Source of the DNA: Neotabrizicola shimadae | GTDB lineage: Bacteria; Pseudomonadota; Alphaproteobacteria; Rhodobacterales; Rhodobacteraceae | Direction of reading: 5' to 3' | DNA length: 64,000 bases | NCBI RefSeq assembly: GCF_019623905.1 | Contig: NZ_CP069370.1 | Coordinates: forward strand, 1,364,001-1,428,000 | In this document: positions 49,758 through 57,915 of the stretch, one piece after another | How positions within the stretch are numbered: the stretch's first letter is position 1 | Layout: each line of letters begins with the position of its first letter | Translations under genes and position numbers: made by a program | The notes under the pieces: generated by a model | The model's input: the letters and a program-made list of their open reading frames with translations, nothing else | Told to the model about the DNA's origin: nothing | Databases searched by the model: none

Positions 49758-50387
49758 TCAGGTGGCGGAAACGGCGGCAAAGGCCCAGTTGCGGCCCTTG
49801 GCCCGAAAGATCGCCTGGTTGATCCAGACCATCGCAAAGGGCTCCAGATACCGCGCCTTGGTCAGGTCGCCCGCATCCAGCGGCTCGAACCCCAGATCCG
49901 CCAGCACCTGCGCCACCTGCGACTTGGCCGCCTCGTCGTTGCCGGCCATGAACATCACGGGCCGGTGCGGCAGCACCGAGGTGTCGGCCATGATCTCGGC
50001 CCCCACCTGGTTCAACGTCTTGACGACGCGCGCCTTGGGCAGCCAGCCCTGCACGATCTCGGCCCCGCTGGTCGTGTGGCCATGGGTCAGGCCCATGCCC
50101 TGCGCCGTGCGTCCGATCGGGTTCATGCAATCCACCACCACCTTGCCCGAAAGGTCGCCCAAGGCGGCCACCGCCGCCTCGGCCACGCCCCAGGGCAGGG
50201 ACAGGATCACCAGATCTGCCGCCGCTGCGGCATCGCGGGGCAGGGCGGCCTTTGCCCCGGTCTCTGCGGCCAGCGCCGCCACCGTACCCGGCTCGCGCGC
50301 CCCCAGCCAAAGGTCATGTCCCTTGCCCTTCAGCCCGCGTGCCAGGGCCGATCCCACATTCCCCGTGCCGATGATCGCGATCCGCAT
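49758..50387 (-). CDS. NAD(P)-binding F420-dependent oxidoreductase-like protein
   Basis: 209 residues. Starts MRIAIIGTGNVGSALARGLKGKGHDL, a Rossmann GxGxxG motif; LILSLPWGVAEAA and VVKTLNQVGAEIM are typical of the NADPH:F420-reductase-like family in bacteria that lack F420, in which NADP-linked dehydrogenase activity is assumed. It is the first of three genes; a LysR gene lies divergently 86 bases away and may control it. Confidence 0.85.
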   Translation of the reverse strand: MRIAIIGTGNVGSALARGLKGKGHDLWLGAREPGTVAALAAETGAKAALPRDAAAAADLVILSLPWGVAEAAVAALGDLSGKVVVDCMNPIGRTAQGMGLTHGHTTSGAEIVQGWLPKARVVKTLNQVGAEIMADTSVLPHRPVMFMAGNDEAAKSQVAQVLADLGFEPLDAGDLTKARYLEPFAMVWINQAIFRAKGRNWAFAAVSAT

Positions 50388-50473
50388 CCCCGCCTCTCCC
50401 CGAGCCGGCGCTTGTGCCGGGCCATGGTCATCAGGTAGGACGGCTTGGCCTGCATGAAAAATGAAATCGTATC

Positions 50474-51400
50474 ATGTCCGATATCAGTGATAATGAACTT
50501 CGTCGGCTCGACCTCACGCTGCTTCTGGTCTTTCTCGGCCTGATGCGGCACCGCAAATCCACCGATGTCGCGCGCGAGCTGGGGCTTACCCAATCCGCCA
50601 TCTCGCAGGCGCTGCGGCGGTTGCGCGACATCTTCGGCGACGAGTTGTTCCTGCGCCGCCCGCACGGGCTGGACCCGACCGCCGTGGCGCTGCGGCTGGA
50701 GCCGGCGCTGGCCCGCGCGGTGCAGGCGCTGCGCGGCGCGCTGGCCGATCCCGCGCCGTTCCAGCCGGAAACCACCTGGCGCGTGATCCGTCTGGCCGCG
50801 CTGGACGCCGAACAGGCAGTTCTGCTGCCGGGGCTGATCCGCGACCTTGCCGCCTCTGCGCCCGGCCTGCAGCTTTCGGTGCGGCCCCTGGCGCGGCGCG
50901 AGGCGATGGAGGCGCTGATCGCGGGCGAAATCGACCTCGCGCTTGGCTTCTTCTGGTCTGCGCCCGACAGCCTGATTGCAGCGCCGCTTTACCGGCAGGA
51001 TTTCGCGGTGGCCGGGCAGGCGGCCGTGCTGGGGCAGGGCGATCTGACGCCCGCCGCCTATGCTGCCTTTCCACATGTCCTCGTCTCGCCCGCGGGCGAT
51101 CTGCGCGGCATCGCGGACGAGGCGCTGGCGGCGCTTGGCCTCGAACGGCGCGTGGTGGCGGCGCTGCCCGCCTTCCTGCCCGCGCTGGCCGCCGCCGCAG
51201 AGGCGCCGGTCGCGGTGACGCTGCCCCGCGCGCTGGCCGAAGGCTTTGCCCCGCGCTTCGGCCTTGTCACGCGCGCGCCGCCCGTGGCGCTGCGCAGCTT
51301 TGCCGTCACCGCCTTGCGCCACCGCCGCAACGAACATGACCCGGCGCTTCTGTGGCTGATCGACCGGCTGGCTTCGGCTGCAAGCTCGGACAATTCTTAA
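50474..51400 (+). CDS. LysR-family transcriptional regulator
   Basis: 308 residues. [54 protein letters not shown]; ligand domain from about residue 100. The start at 50474 is the first ATG; another ATG-free stretch precedes it. Its stop (TAA at 51398-51400) lies within box 1 of repeat copy C, so the repeat supplies the end of the gene. Divergent neighbour as likely target. Confidence 0.9.
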   Translation: MSDISDNELRRLDLTLLLVFLGLMRHRKSTDVARELGLTQSAISQALRRLRDIFGDELFLRRPHGLDPTAVALRLEPALARAVQALRGALADPAPFQPETTWRVIRLAALDAEQAVLLPGLIRDLAASAPGLQLSVRPLARREAMEALIAGEIDLALGFFWSAPDSLIAAPLYRQDFAVAGQAAVLGQGDLTPAAYAAFPHVLVSPAGDLRGIADEALAALGLERRVVAALPAFLPALAAAAEAPVAVTLPRALAEGFAPRFGLVTRAPPVALRSFAVTALRHRRNEHDPALLWLIDRLASAASSDNS

Positions 51401-51469
51401 GTCCAAGTTAATGCGTGCTTGCAAGCCATTGAAATCATTGTGCCCAGCAAAGCGCCCGAGCTCGGACGC
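51397..51469 (+). repeat. 73-bp three-box dispersed repeat, copy C
   Basis: Box 1 TTAAGTCCAAGTTAA (51397-51411), box 2 ATTGAAATCATT (51428-51439), box 3 GCGCCCGAGCTCGGACGC (51452-51469; one mismatch to copies A and B). Same 16- and 12-base spacers. It starts within the LysR stop codon and lies in the long leader region of rpsB. Confidence 0.9.
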
Positions 51470-51635
51470 CCCGGAAAGCCGGGCAGGGGGCTTGCGCCCG
51501 TCCGGGAACAGGGGTAAGGGGCGCGCACTTCACAGGTCGGGTGAGGGCCTCCGGGGGAGAAATCCCCGGCGGTCCACCGGTTCGGGGGCAACCCCGGAAA
51601 CCCCGGCCGAGGTTCAAACCGGAAAGGAAACGGAC
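51470..51635 (+). promoter_or_regulatory. rpsB leader with GC-rich hairpins
   Basis: The 166 bases before rpsB contain no gene but two hairpins: CCGGGG-N7-CCCCGG (51551-51569) and CGGGG-GCAA-CCCCG (about 51583-51596). Ribosomal protein S2 leaders in bacteria often hold autoregulatory structures; this region could be one, or simply the promoter and untranslated leader. Confidence 0.4.
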
Positions 51636-52391
51636 ATGGCTCTTCCCGAGTTCTCCATGCGTCAGCTGCTTGAAGCTGGCGTCCACTACGGCCACCAGAC
51701 CGCCCGCTGGAACCCCCGCATGGGCGAGTACATCTACGGCGACCGCAACGGCATCCACATCGTCGACCTGACCCAGACCGTCCCGATGCTGGACCAGGCG
51801 CTGAAGGTCGTGCGCGACACCGTCGCCAAGGGCGGCCGCATCCTCTTCGTCGGCACCAAGCGCCAGGCCCAGAAGCCGATCGCCGAAGCCGCCGAAAAAT
51901 GCGCCCAGTACTACATCAACCACCGCTGGCTCGGCGGCACGCTGACCAACTGGAAGACCATCTCGAACTCGATCCAGCGCCTGAAGCAGATCGACGAGAT
52001 CCTCGCCGGCGGCGCGGAAGGCCTGACCAAGAAGGAACGGCTGAACATGGAGCGCGACCAGGCGAAGCTGCAGGCCTCGCTCGGCGGCATCCGCGAAATG
52101 GGCGGCACCCCGGACCTTCTGTTCATCATCGACGTGGGCAAGGAAGACCTGGCGATCCTGGAAGCCCAGAAGCTGGGTATCCCGGTCGTGGCCGTGGTCG
52201 ACACCAACTGCTCGCCCAAGGGCGTGAACTACGTGATCCCCGGCAACGACGATGCCGCCCGCGCCATCTCGCTGTACTGCGACCTCGTGGCCCGCGCCGC
52301 ACTTGACGGCATGTCGGCCCAGCTTGGCGCCGCCGGCGTCGACCTCGGCGCCCTGGAAGAAGCCCCCGAGGAAGAGGCGCTGGAGGCCTGA
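51636..52391 (+). CDS. rpsB: 30S ribosomal protein S2
   Basis: 251 residues, starting [27 protein letters not shown] with the two conserved S2 signatures ([14 protein letters not shown] and later [19 protein letters not shown]). GGAAAGGAAA lies upstream of the ATG. The C-terminal acidic tail ([11 protein letters not shown]) is usual in alphaproteobacteria. Paired with tsf in the standard order, 70 bases apart. Confidence 0.98.
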   Translation: MALPEFSMRQLLEAGVHYGHQTARWNPRMGEYIYGDRNGIHIVDLTQTVPMLDQALKVVRDTVAKGGRILFVGTKRQAQKPIAEAAEKCAQYYINHRWLGGTLTNWKTISNSIQRLKQIDEILAGGAEGLTKKERLNMERDQAKLQASLGGIREMGGTPDLLFIIDVGKEDLAILEAQKLGIPVVAVVDTNCSPKGVNYVIPGNDDAARAISLYCDLVARAALDGMSAQLGAAGVDLGALEEAPEEEALEA

Positions 52392-52461
52392 TCGGCCCCC
52401 GTCACCAAAGCTTCACCCGGCGGGAGTACCTCCCGCCGGTATCCGAATTCAGGAGTCTGAC

Positions 52462-53370
52462 ATGACGATCACCGCGACAATGGTGAAGGAACTCCGCGAG
52501 CTGACCGGCGCGGGGATGATGGACGCGAAGAAGGCGCTGACCGAAGTGGCCGGCGACATGGAAGCCGCCATCGACTGGCTGCGTACCAAGGGCCTGGCCA
52601 AGGCTGCCAAGAAGGCTGACCGCGTTGCGGCCGAGGGCCTGATCGGCGTGGCCGTGTCGAACGGCAAGGGCGTGGCGGTCGAGATCAACTCGGAAACCGA
52701 CTTCGTGGCCAAGAACGCCGACTTCCAGGCTCTGGTGCGCGAAGTGGCCAAGGTCGCTCTGGAAACCGGCGACTCGATCGAGGTGGTGAAGGCTGCCGAC
52801 CTGAACGGCAAGACCGTGGACCAGGTGATCCAGGAAGCCATCGCCCGTATCGGCGAGAACATGAACTTCCGCCGCCTTCACGTTCTGGAAGGCAGCACGG
52901 TCGTCTCTTACGTCCACAACGCCGCCGCTGATGGCATGGGCAAGATCGGCGTGCTGGTTGCGCTGAACGGGCCGGAAGACAAGGCCAAGGAAATCGGCAA
53001 GCAGTTCGCGATGCACATCGCCGCAACCTCGCCGCTGTCGCTTTCGGAAGCCACGCTCGACCCGTCGGTGCTGGAGCGCGAACTTGCGGTGCAGACGGCC
53101 AAGGCGCTGGAAGAAAACGCATCCTCGGCCAAGCCGAAGCCCGATGCGGTGATCCACAACAACATCATCCCAGGCCGGATGAAGCGCTTCCTGGCGGAGA
53201 ACACGCTTCTTGGTCAGGCCTTCGTGATCAATCCCGATATGACGGTCGAGCAGGCCGCCAAGGAAGCGGGCGTCGAGATCACCGGCTTTGCCCGCGTTGC
53301 CGTGGGCGAGGGCGTCGAGAAGAAGCAGGAAGACTTCGCCGCCGAAGTCGCGAAGGCGCTTCAGGGCTGA
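52462..53370 (+). CDS. tsf: Elongation factor Ts
   Basis: 302-residue guanine-nucleotide exchange factor for EF-Tu. Starts [26 protein letters not shown], then [15 protein letters not shown], the EF-Ts signature. Normal length. AGGAG six bases before the ATG. Downstream a strong intrinsic terminator ends the rpsB-tsf operon. Confidence 0.98.
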   Translation: MTITATMVKELRELTGAGMMDAKKALTEVAGDMEAAIDWLRTKGLAKAAKKADRVAAEGLIGVAVSNGKGVAVEINSETDFVAKNADFQALVREVAKVALETGDSIEVVKAADLNGKTVDQVIQEAIARIGENMNFRRLHVLEGSTVVSYVHNAAADGMGKIGVLVALNGPEDKAKEIGKQFAMHIAATSPLSLSEATLDPSVLERELAVQTAKALEENASSAKPKPDAVIHNNIIPGRMKRFLAENTLLGQAFVINPDMTVEQAAKEAGVEITGFARVAVGEGVEKKQEDFAAEVAKALQG

Positions 53371-53427
53371 GCGGAGATCGGGCCGCGCCTGCAGGTGCGG
53401 CCCATTCAATGCATCGCTGGAAAGAGA

Positions 53428-53465
53428 AACGGTGCGGTCCCGCAAGGAACCGCACCGTTCTTTTG
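53428..53465 (+). terminator. Rho-independent terminator of rpsB-tsf
   Basis: Perfect 11-bp stem AACGGTGCGGT/ACCGCACCGTT followed by CTTTTGC. A second GGGCCGC/GCGGCCC hairpin precedes it near 53380-53404. Confidence 0.85.
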
Positions 53466-53640
53466 CGCCGCCTTGGGGATGAGGACAGGGCGCAACCGTT
53501 GCGCAGACCGGGAGGGAAGCCGTTGCGCAGTTAATCCCGGGCTGCAGGACCAGCGAACCGTTGGCATTGGCCAAACGGGCTGCACATCCCGCTGCGCGTG
53601 AACTTGAATGACGGTCTCAGCTTTTCCGGGGACTGAACAG
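53466..53640. other. Intergenic stretch beyond tsf terminator
   Basis: No supported gene. Contains an inverted repeat GCGCAAC-C-GTTGCGC (53490-53504), and the 11-mer CCGTTGCGCAG recurs 24 bases later. Function not evident. Confidence 0.4.
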
Positions 53641-54435
53641 TCAGGGATTCCCTACCTCTTTCGTATAGGTCTGGCCGGTGTTGCGCACGGGAAACAGCAG
53701 GTTCAAGGCCACAGCGCGGGCTATGGCCTGGGCGGTCGTGTCCACGTCCAGCGCCTCGCGGGCCAAGCGCAGGTGCTTTTCCACCATCGCCGGGCTGACC
53801 CCCATGATCAGCGCCACATCCTGCGTGGTCTTGCCATCGGCCACCCATTCCAACGCCTCTCGCTGGCGTTGCGTCAGGCGATGCAGCGTGGACATCGCCG
53901 GATATTGCAGCAGGCAGAGGTGCATCATGTGGGCCACCGCGAGGATCTGCGATTTTTCGCTCGCCCAGATGTCATCGACCTGTTCGTGGGTCATGCCCAC
54001 GTCTGCCATGAGGCCGAGCGCGGCTTTCGTTCGGGCGTGAAATCGCGGGAAGGCCACTGTGATGCCGGCGACAATTCCCATCTCTCGATCTTGCTGAAGG
54101 GCCTCGACCTCGTGAGGCAGAATCTCACCCGCAGCGACCGCGGCCGGAATCCATGACCATGTGCACGCACCCTCGTTGCTTTCTGCCCATCGGTAGAGGG
54201 CGGTGCGCGTGAAGGAACCGCTTTCGAGGTAGGTGCGGATGAATTCCGGCCCAAGCGTGGACAGGAAGAGACGGTTTGCCGGATCGGGCCAATGGTTCGC
54301 GCGTTGCCCTCGCGCCAGGCCATAGATCGCGCGCGAAAATCCGAGGCTGGCGAAGTGGGCGCTTGCAAGGGACCAGACCGCATCGGCGCTGCGGGCCTCG
54401 GCTATCTGGGTCAGAAGGGGCAGCACGCGCGTCAT
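53641..54435 (-). CDS. LuxR-family regulator with autoinducer-binding-type domain (LuxR solo)
   Basis: 264 residues: N-terminal ligand-binding-type domain (about residues 10-175) and C-terminal LuxR HTH (LTQRQREALEWVADGKTTQDVALIMGVSPAMVEKHLRLAREALDV). No LuxI synthase gene is in the window, so it may respond to external or non-acyl-homoserine-lactone signals. ATG 54435 (MTRVLPLLTQ) fits the family; the longer frame is rejected. Divergent from the DAO-type oxidase, 102 bases between starts. Confidence 0.87.
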   Translation of the reverse strand: MTRVLPLLTQIAEARSADAVWSLASAHFASLGFSRAIYGLARGQRANHWPDPANRLFLSTLGPEFIRTYLESGSFTRTALYRWAESNEGACTWSWIPAAVAAGEILPHEVEALQQDREMGIVAGITVAFPRFHARTKAALGLMADVGMTHEQVDDIWASEKSQILAVAHMMHLCLLQYPAMSTLHRLTQRQREALEWVADGKTTQDVALIMGVSPAMVEKHLRLAREALDVDTTAQAIARAVALNLLFPVRNTGQTYTKEVGNP

Positions 54436-54536
54436 CGCCTGTCCGTTCCGGCCGCCTGGCGACCATTGTCCTTGTCCTCTCCGTGACTTAACGATGCTGC
54501 AAGCGCCCTGTCGAGGGGTCAACCGGGGGGAAGCAT

Positions 54537-55706
54537 ATGGCTGATGTTGTTGTGATCGGCGGTGCGGTGATGGGGTCGTCCTGCGCCTATTGGCTGACGC
54601 GGCTGCATCCTGGGCTGAATGTCGTGGTCGTCGAGCCTGATCCGACCTATGCGAACAGCGCCACTGCGCGGTCTGTCGCCTCGATCCGGCAGCAGTTCTC
54701 GGCGGCGGTGAACGTGGAAATCTCGCGCTTCGGGATCGGTTTCATCCGTGAGTTCCAGGCGAGCCTCGGCCATGATGTGGGCGTGCCGTCGCTTGGGCTG
54801 AAGGAGAACGGCTATCTGTTTGTGACCGGCCGTTCGGAAAATGCGGCGGTCATGGCGGACCTGGCGGCGATGCAGTGCGCACATGGCGCGGCAACAGAAA
54901 TCTGGGGGCCCGACCAGATCAAGGCGCGGTTTCCCTGGCTGGAGGTGGGCGACCTGGTGGCGGGGAGTTTCGGGCCGCGCGACGAAGGCTGGTTTGACAA
55001 TATGGGGCTTCTGTCCGGTTTTCGGACTGCAGCGCGGGCGCAAGGTGCGCGCTATGTCAAGGATCGCGTGACTGGCATCGAGGTCTCTGGTGGCCGGGTG
55101 GCCGGCGTGACCCTGGCCGGAGGGGAGCGGATCGCCTGCGGAGCCGCGGTGATGGCAGCGGGCGTACGGGCGGCAGAGGTCTGCCGCATGGCAGGCATCG
55201 AAGTGCCGGTGGAGCCGCGCAAGCGGACGGTGTTCGTGATCGACGCGCCGAACGCGCGCCACCCGGACGCACCGTTGTTGATCGACCAGGGATTCTATCT
55301 GCGGCCTGAGGATCGCCAGTGGATCACGGCGACCGTGCCGGATACGGATGGGCCTTGTGATCCCAATGACTTCGAACCCGAACTTGATCTGTTTGAAGAG
55401 GTGATCTGGCCACAGCTTTACGCCCGTGCGCCGGGGTTCGATGCAGTGAAGGTGGTGCGACACTGGGTGGGGCAGTACGATTACAACGTGCTGGACCAGA
55501 ACGCGATTTTGGGGCCGCACCCGGCGGTGCCGAACCTGCACCTGATGACGGGATTCTCGGGGCACGGGTTGCAGCAATCGCCGGCAGTCGGGCGCGGCGT
55601 CGCGGAACATCTGTTGCACGGCCGTTGGCAGACGCTGGATCTGTCGGAACTATCAGTGGAGCGAGTACTATCGAACCGGCCGATGTTGGAACGCGCGGTG
55701 GTGTAG
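54537..55706 (+). CDS. FAD-dependent oxidoreductase (DAO/sarcosine-oxidase family)
   Basis: 389 residues. N-terminal FAD motif ADVVVIGGAVMGSSCAYWL, then a central VPVEPRKRTVFVIDAP and C-terminal TGFSGHGLQQSPAVGRGVAEHLL typical of DAO enzymes acting on amino acids or N-methyl glycine compounds. Substrate not assignable. Divergent from the LuxR solo, the probable regulator. Right neighbour is the provirus. Confidence 0.87.
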   Translation: MADVVVIGGAVMGSSCAYWLTRLHPGLNVVVVEPDPTYANSATARSVASIRQQFSAAVNVEISRFGIGFIREFQASLGHDVGVPSLGLKENGYLFVTGRSENAAVMADLAAMQCAHGAATEIWGPDQIKARFPWLEVGDLVAGSFGPRDEGWFDNMGLLSGFRTAARAQGARYVKDRVTGIEVSGGRVAGVTLAGGERIACGAAVMAAGVRAAEVCRMAGIEVPVEPRKRTVFVIDAPNARHPDAPLLIDQGFYLRPEDRQWITATVPDTDGPCDPNDFEPELDLFEEVIWPQLYARAPGFDAVKVVRHWVGQYDYNVLDQNAILGPHPAVPNLHLMTGFSGHGLQQSPAVGRGVAEHLLHGRWQTLDLSELSVERVLSNRPMLERAVV

Positions 55707-55976
55707 GGCTGGATTGAAGGATGCGGTGCAACATACGGATTTGGCATTAGTTTCTTGCTTCATCCGTGGCGCGGCGGAAGCCGGACGGCATATCGAATGC
55801 ATGACATAATATTGATTATCAGATTTTCGGCTTTTTCCGCCTTTCGTCCCGCTAGTTCAGCAGTCTTCGCAGGGCCGACCGTAGAATATGGACTGTGGAC
55901 ACGTCAAGCCCCATAGGTTGTGCCCGTCCACAAATTCTAGACCCCCCTGCCGACCCCCCTGCCGCGAAAACGCGAA
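55707..55976. other. Host/provirus junction region without genes
   Basis: About 270 bases, clearly more AT-rich than the surroundings, with no supported reading frame. Contains the dif-like core (55799-55826) and an inverted repeat TGTGGAC (55894-55900)/GTCCACA (55926-55932). Likely holds the left attachment site of the provirus; which bases form it cannot be fixed from one end. Confidence 0.5.
55799..55826 (+). other. dif/Xer-like 28-bp site (tentative left attachment site)
   Basis: GCATGACATAA-TATTGA-TTATCAGATTT has the layout of a bacterial dif site: 11-bp arm, 6-bp centre, 11-bp arm with inner CATAA and TTAT as in XerC/XerD boxes. The outer bases are weak matches. It lies between the last host gene and the first provirus gene, as for elements that integrate through host Xer recombinases. 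Speculative. Confidence 0.3.
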
Positions 55977-55994
55977 AGGGGGCACTCGCCCCCT
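55977..55994 (-). terminator. Terminator of the leftward virion operon
   Basis: On the minus strand AGGGGGC-GAGT-GCCCCCT (7-bp stem) followed by TTCGCGTTTTCG. Lies about 60 bases past the last leftward provirus gene. Confidence 0.7.
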
Positions 55995-56056
55995 AGATGA
56001 ATGACCCCACTTAGCGCCCGATCTTAACGCGGAATTATGTCAGGTGGTCCGAAAGG

Positions 56057-56341
56057 TCAGCCGTCCTTACGCACCGCCTTCGGTTCCCAGCCGACCCGCC
56101 GGGCGAAGCCCCAGCTTACCGCGACACCAAGCGCGCCGAGATACCACGGCGGGGCATCGGTCGCGAGGATCTGGAAACCCCTTGACACAACATCTTGCAC
56201 CCCCGGCACGAAGGCCAAAAGCGCCGGAATTGCGATCACGACCGACCAGAAGTCGTCTAGCCACGTCGCCGCAGCCCACGCCCGCGCCGCCTTTTCGCCA
56301 TCATCTTCGGCCACCGGCAGGCCCTCGTGATCCATGGTCAT
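56057..56341 (-). CDS. Provirus membrane protein, 94 residues
   Basis: Begins MTMDHEGLPVAEDDGEKAARAW, then a hydrophobic stretch DFWSVVIAIPALLAFVPG (about residues 36-53) and a second (about 66-82, WYLGALGVAVSWGF). Two membrane helices with a basic end (RRVGWEPKAVRKDG). It could be a holin or virion membrane protein. Its start overlaps the preceding stop by four bases (ATGA). Last gene of the leftward operon. Start could also be the ATG at 56335. Confidence 0.7.
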   Translation of the reverse strand: MTMDHEGLPVAEDDGEKAARAWAAATWLDDFWSVVIAIPALLAFVPGVQDVVSRGFQILATDAPPWYLGALGVAVSWGFARRVGWEPKAVRKDG

Positions 56342-56505
56342 CGCCGCATCGCCCGCACAACGATGTAGGCCGCGACCGCGCCCGACACGATCACGGCAGC
56401 GGCCACCTGACCCTCTCTGGCTCCGTCGCCAGCCTTGGACCCGAACGCGAAGAAGCCGCCACCGGCACCCGCCCCGATCAGTCCAGCCAACAGAATGAGC
56501 GGCAT
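56338..56505 (-). CDS. Provirus small membrane protein, 55 residues
   Basis: MPLILLAGLIGAGAGGGFFAF at the start forms a Gly-rich hydrophobic helix; a second helix (VAAAVIVSGAVAAYIVV) ends the protein, with RAMRR at the C terminus. Coupled to both neighbours by overlapping stop/start codons. Resembles the small membrane proteins of PM2/PRD1-type virions. Family not recognised. Confidence 0.66.
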   Translation of the reverse strand: MPLILLAGLIGAGAGGGFFAFGSKAGDGAREGQVAAAVIVSGAVAAYIVVRAMRR

Positions 56506-56693
56506 CACTTGACCCTTTCGAGCGCGTCCAGCCGGGCCGCATGGGCCGCTGTGACGGTGGATATCTCCCCGAGCTTGTCGGCAGTCTGATCAAGCTGGGC
56601 GACAAGGCGTTGGAAGATGTAGGCCCCGGCGGTTATGGCGGCAGACCCCGCGAGGCCCGCCACCACCTGCCAGATTGCGAGGTCAGTCAACAT
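56505..56693 (-). CDS. Provirus small membrane/coiled-coil protein, 62 residues
   Basis: N-terminal membrane helix (IWQVVAGLAGSAAITAGAYIF) followed by a charged coiled-coil tail (LVAQLDQTADKLGEISTVTA). Looks like a membrane-bound structural or lysis accessory protein. The stop shares one base with the next start (TGATG). Confidence 0.66.
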   Translation of the reverse strand: MLTDLAIWQVVAGLAGSAAITAGAYIFQRLVAQLDQTADKLGEISTVTAAHAARLDALERVK

Positions 56694-56697
56694 CGCC

Positions 56698-57093
56698 TCA
56701 CCGCTTCTGCATGATCCACAGGGCGACGGCCCCGAAGGCCGCGATCGCGAGCCACTTCTTGCCGGTATCGGTCAGGCTGAATTCCCGGCCCGCGTTCGTG
56801 ACCTTGTAGTTCGCCAGGTCATAGCCCGCGAATTCGTCGCCCTCCAAAGCCGAGGTAAGCAGCCCGTCCACATAGTTGCGTTCCACCGCGCCCTTGACCC
56901 CCGATGTCAGGTTGTCCCACCAGCCCGAAAGACCGCCGCCCGTGGCCGGGGCGTCGTCGTCTTCCTCGTCGTCGTCGCCTTTGAGGAAGTCCAGCCAGCC
57001 GCCTTGTTCTTCGGGCGTGACCAGAGGGGTTTTCTCGGGCGAGTTCTCCCCGCCCCAATCGAAGCGACCGCCCAACAGTGTGCCGATTGCCAT
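56698..57093 (-). CDS. Provirus protein with acidic middle and C-terminal membrane helix, 131 residues
   Basis: Contains an Asp/Glu-rich low-complexity stretch (KGDDDEEDDDAP, about residues 38-49), a central soluble segment (VERNYVDGLLTSALEGDEF) and one C-terminal membrane helix (WLAIAAFGAVALWIMQKR). The layout is like a virion protein anchored in an internal membrane. Function unknown. Confidence 0.68.
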   Translation of the reverse strand: MAIGTLLGGRFDWGGENSPEKTPLVTPEEQGGWLDFLKGDDDEEDDDAPATGGGLSGWWDNLTSGVKGAVERNYVDGLLTSALEGDEFAGYDLANYKVTNAGREFSLTDTGKKWLAIAAFGAVALWIMQKR

Positions 57094-57094
57094 C

Positions 57095-57268
57095 TCACTT
57101 CCTTCCCATCAGATAGACCAGCGCCGCCGCGCCCACCGCCAGCGGCATCACTTCGCGAAGGCCCTTCCCGGCCTGCGCCCCGGCTTCATAGGTGCCCAAG
57201 GCGATGCCCCCGGCGGCACCAACCCCGATCAGCCCCAAGAGCCACGGAATTCCCAAGATTGCAGGCAT
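57095..57268 (-). CDS. Provirus small membrane protein, 57 residues
   Basis: MPAILGIPWLLGLIGVGAAG then GGIALGTYEAGAQAGKGL, and a second helix (MPLAVGAAALVYLMGRK). Two Gly/Ala-rich membrane helices, stop/start overlap with the transglycosylase. Typical of the short membrane proteins of tailless phages. Confidence 0.66.
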   Translation of the reverse strand: MPAILGIPWLLGLIGVGAAGGIALGTYEAGAQAGKGLREVMPLAVGAAALVYLMGRK

Positions 57269-57915
57269 CAGATTACCCCCGGATACAGGATGCGGAATTT
57301 GTCGAGGACTTCGGAATAGTAGGTTTCGCGCGCCGCCCTATAGCTGTCGCTCAATCCCTCCCATCCCGGCCCGCCGTTGTAGGCTTTCGTGATCCACGCC
57401 CGATCAGCGCGAATTGTGGACAGGTATTGCAGATAGGACGTGCCGAAGTAGATGCCACCCGCATCTGTCGCTAGCGCCTCAGTTGTGGCCGGAAACTGCC
57501 GATATCCGAGGCGCGAATACAGGTCCAGCGCCGTTCCCGGCTTCACCTGCATCAAGCCTACCTCGCCCGCCGATCCGCGCGCGGCGCTGCCCTGCGACCC
57601 GCTTTCCTGTTTGATCATCGCGGCGACCCATCCATAATTGGCCTTGGCCCATGGACTGACCACCGCCCAATTGCGCCGCAGGACGCTTTCCCACGGGTTG
57701 CCGCCGCCGACCGAAGGCAGGTTGTCCGAGGATATCGGCCACCACGGCGACACGCTGTTGTCGTCGTCCTTGCTGTCCTTCCCTGTCGTGGGCGCGGGGC
57801 TGGACGTGCCAGCCAAGCCGAGCCGCTCTAGCAGGCCGTCCAGCTTGCCGTTCTGCCACGCCCACCAGCCGCCCACCGCCAGCCCCCCCACCACTACCAG
57901 CCGCCCCGCTCCCAT
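57268..57915 (-). CDS. Provirus lytic transglycosylase (SLT domain)
   Basis: 215 residues: N-terminal membrane helix (LVVVGGLAVGGWWAW), a disordered linker rich in Ser/Asp, then an SLT domain with the catalytic Glu in WVAAMIKQESGSQGSA and GLMQVKPGTALDLY. PRD1 P7-type virion transglycosylases drill the cell wall at entry; a virion role is inferred from the operon. Start ATG 57915; the GTG before it is an alternative. Confidence 0.82.
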   Translation of the reverse strand: MGAGRLVVVGGLAVGGWWAWQNGKLDGLLERLGLAGTSSPAPTTGKDSKDDDNSVSPWWPISSDNLPSVGGGNPWESVLRRNWAVVSPWAKANYGWVAAMIKQESGSQGSAARGSAGEVGLMQVKPGTALDLYSRLGYRQFPATTEALATDAGGIYFGTSYLQYLSTIRADRAWITKAYNGGPGWEGLSDSYRAARETYYSEVLDKFRILYPGVI

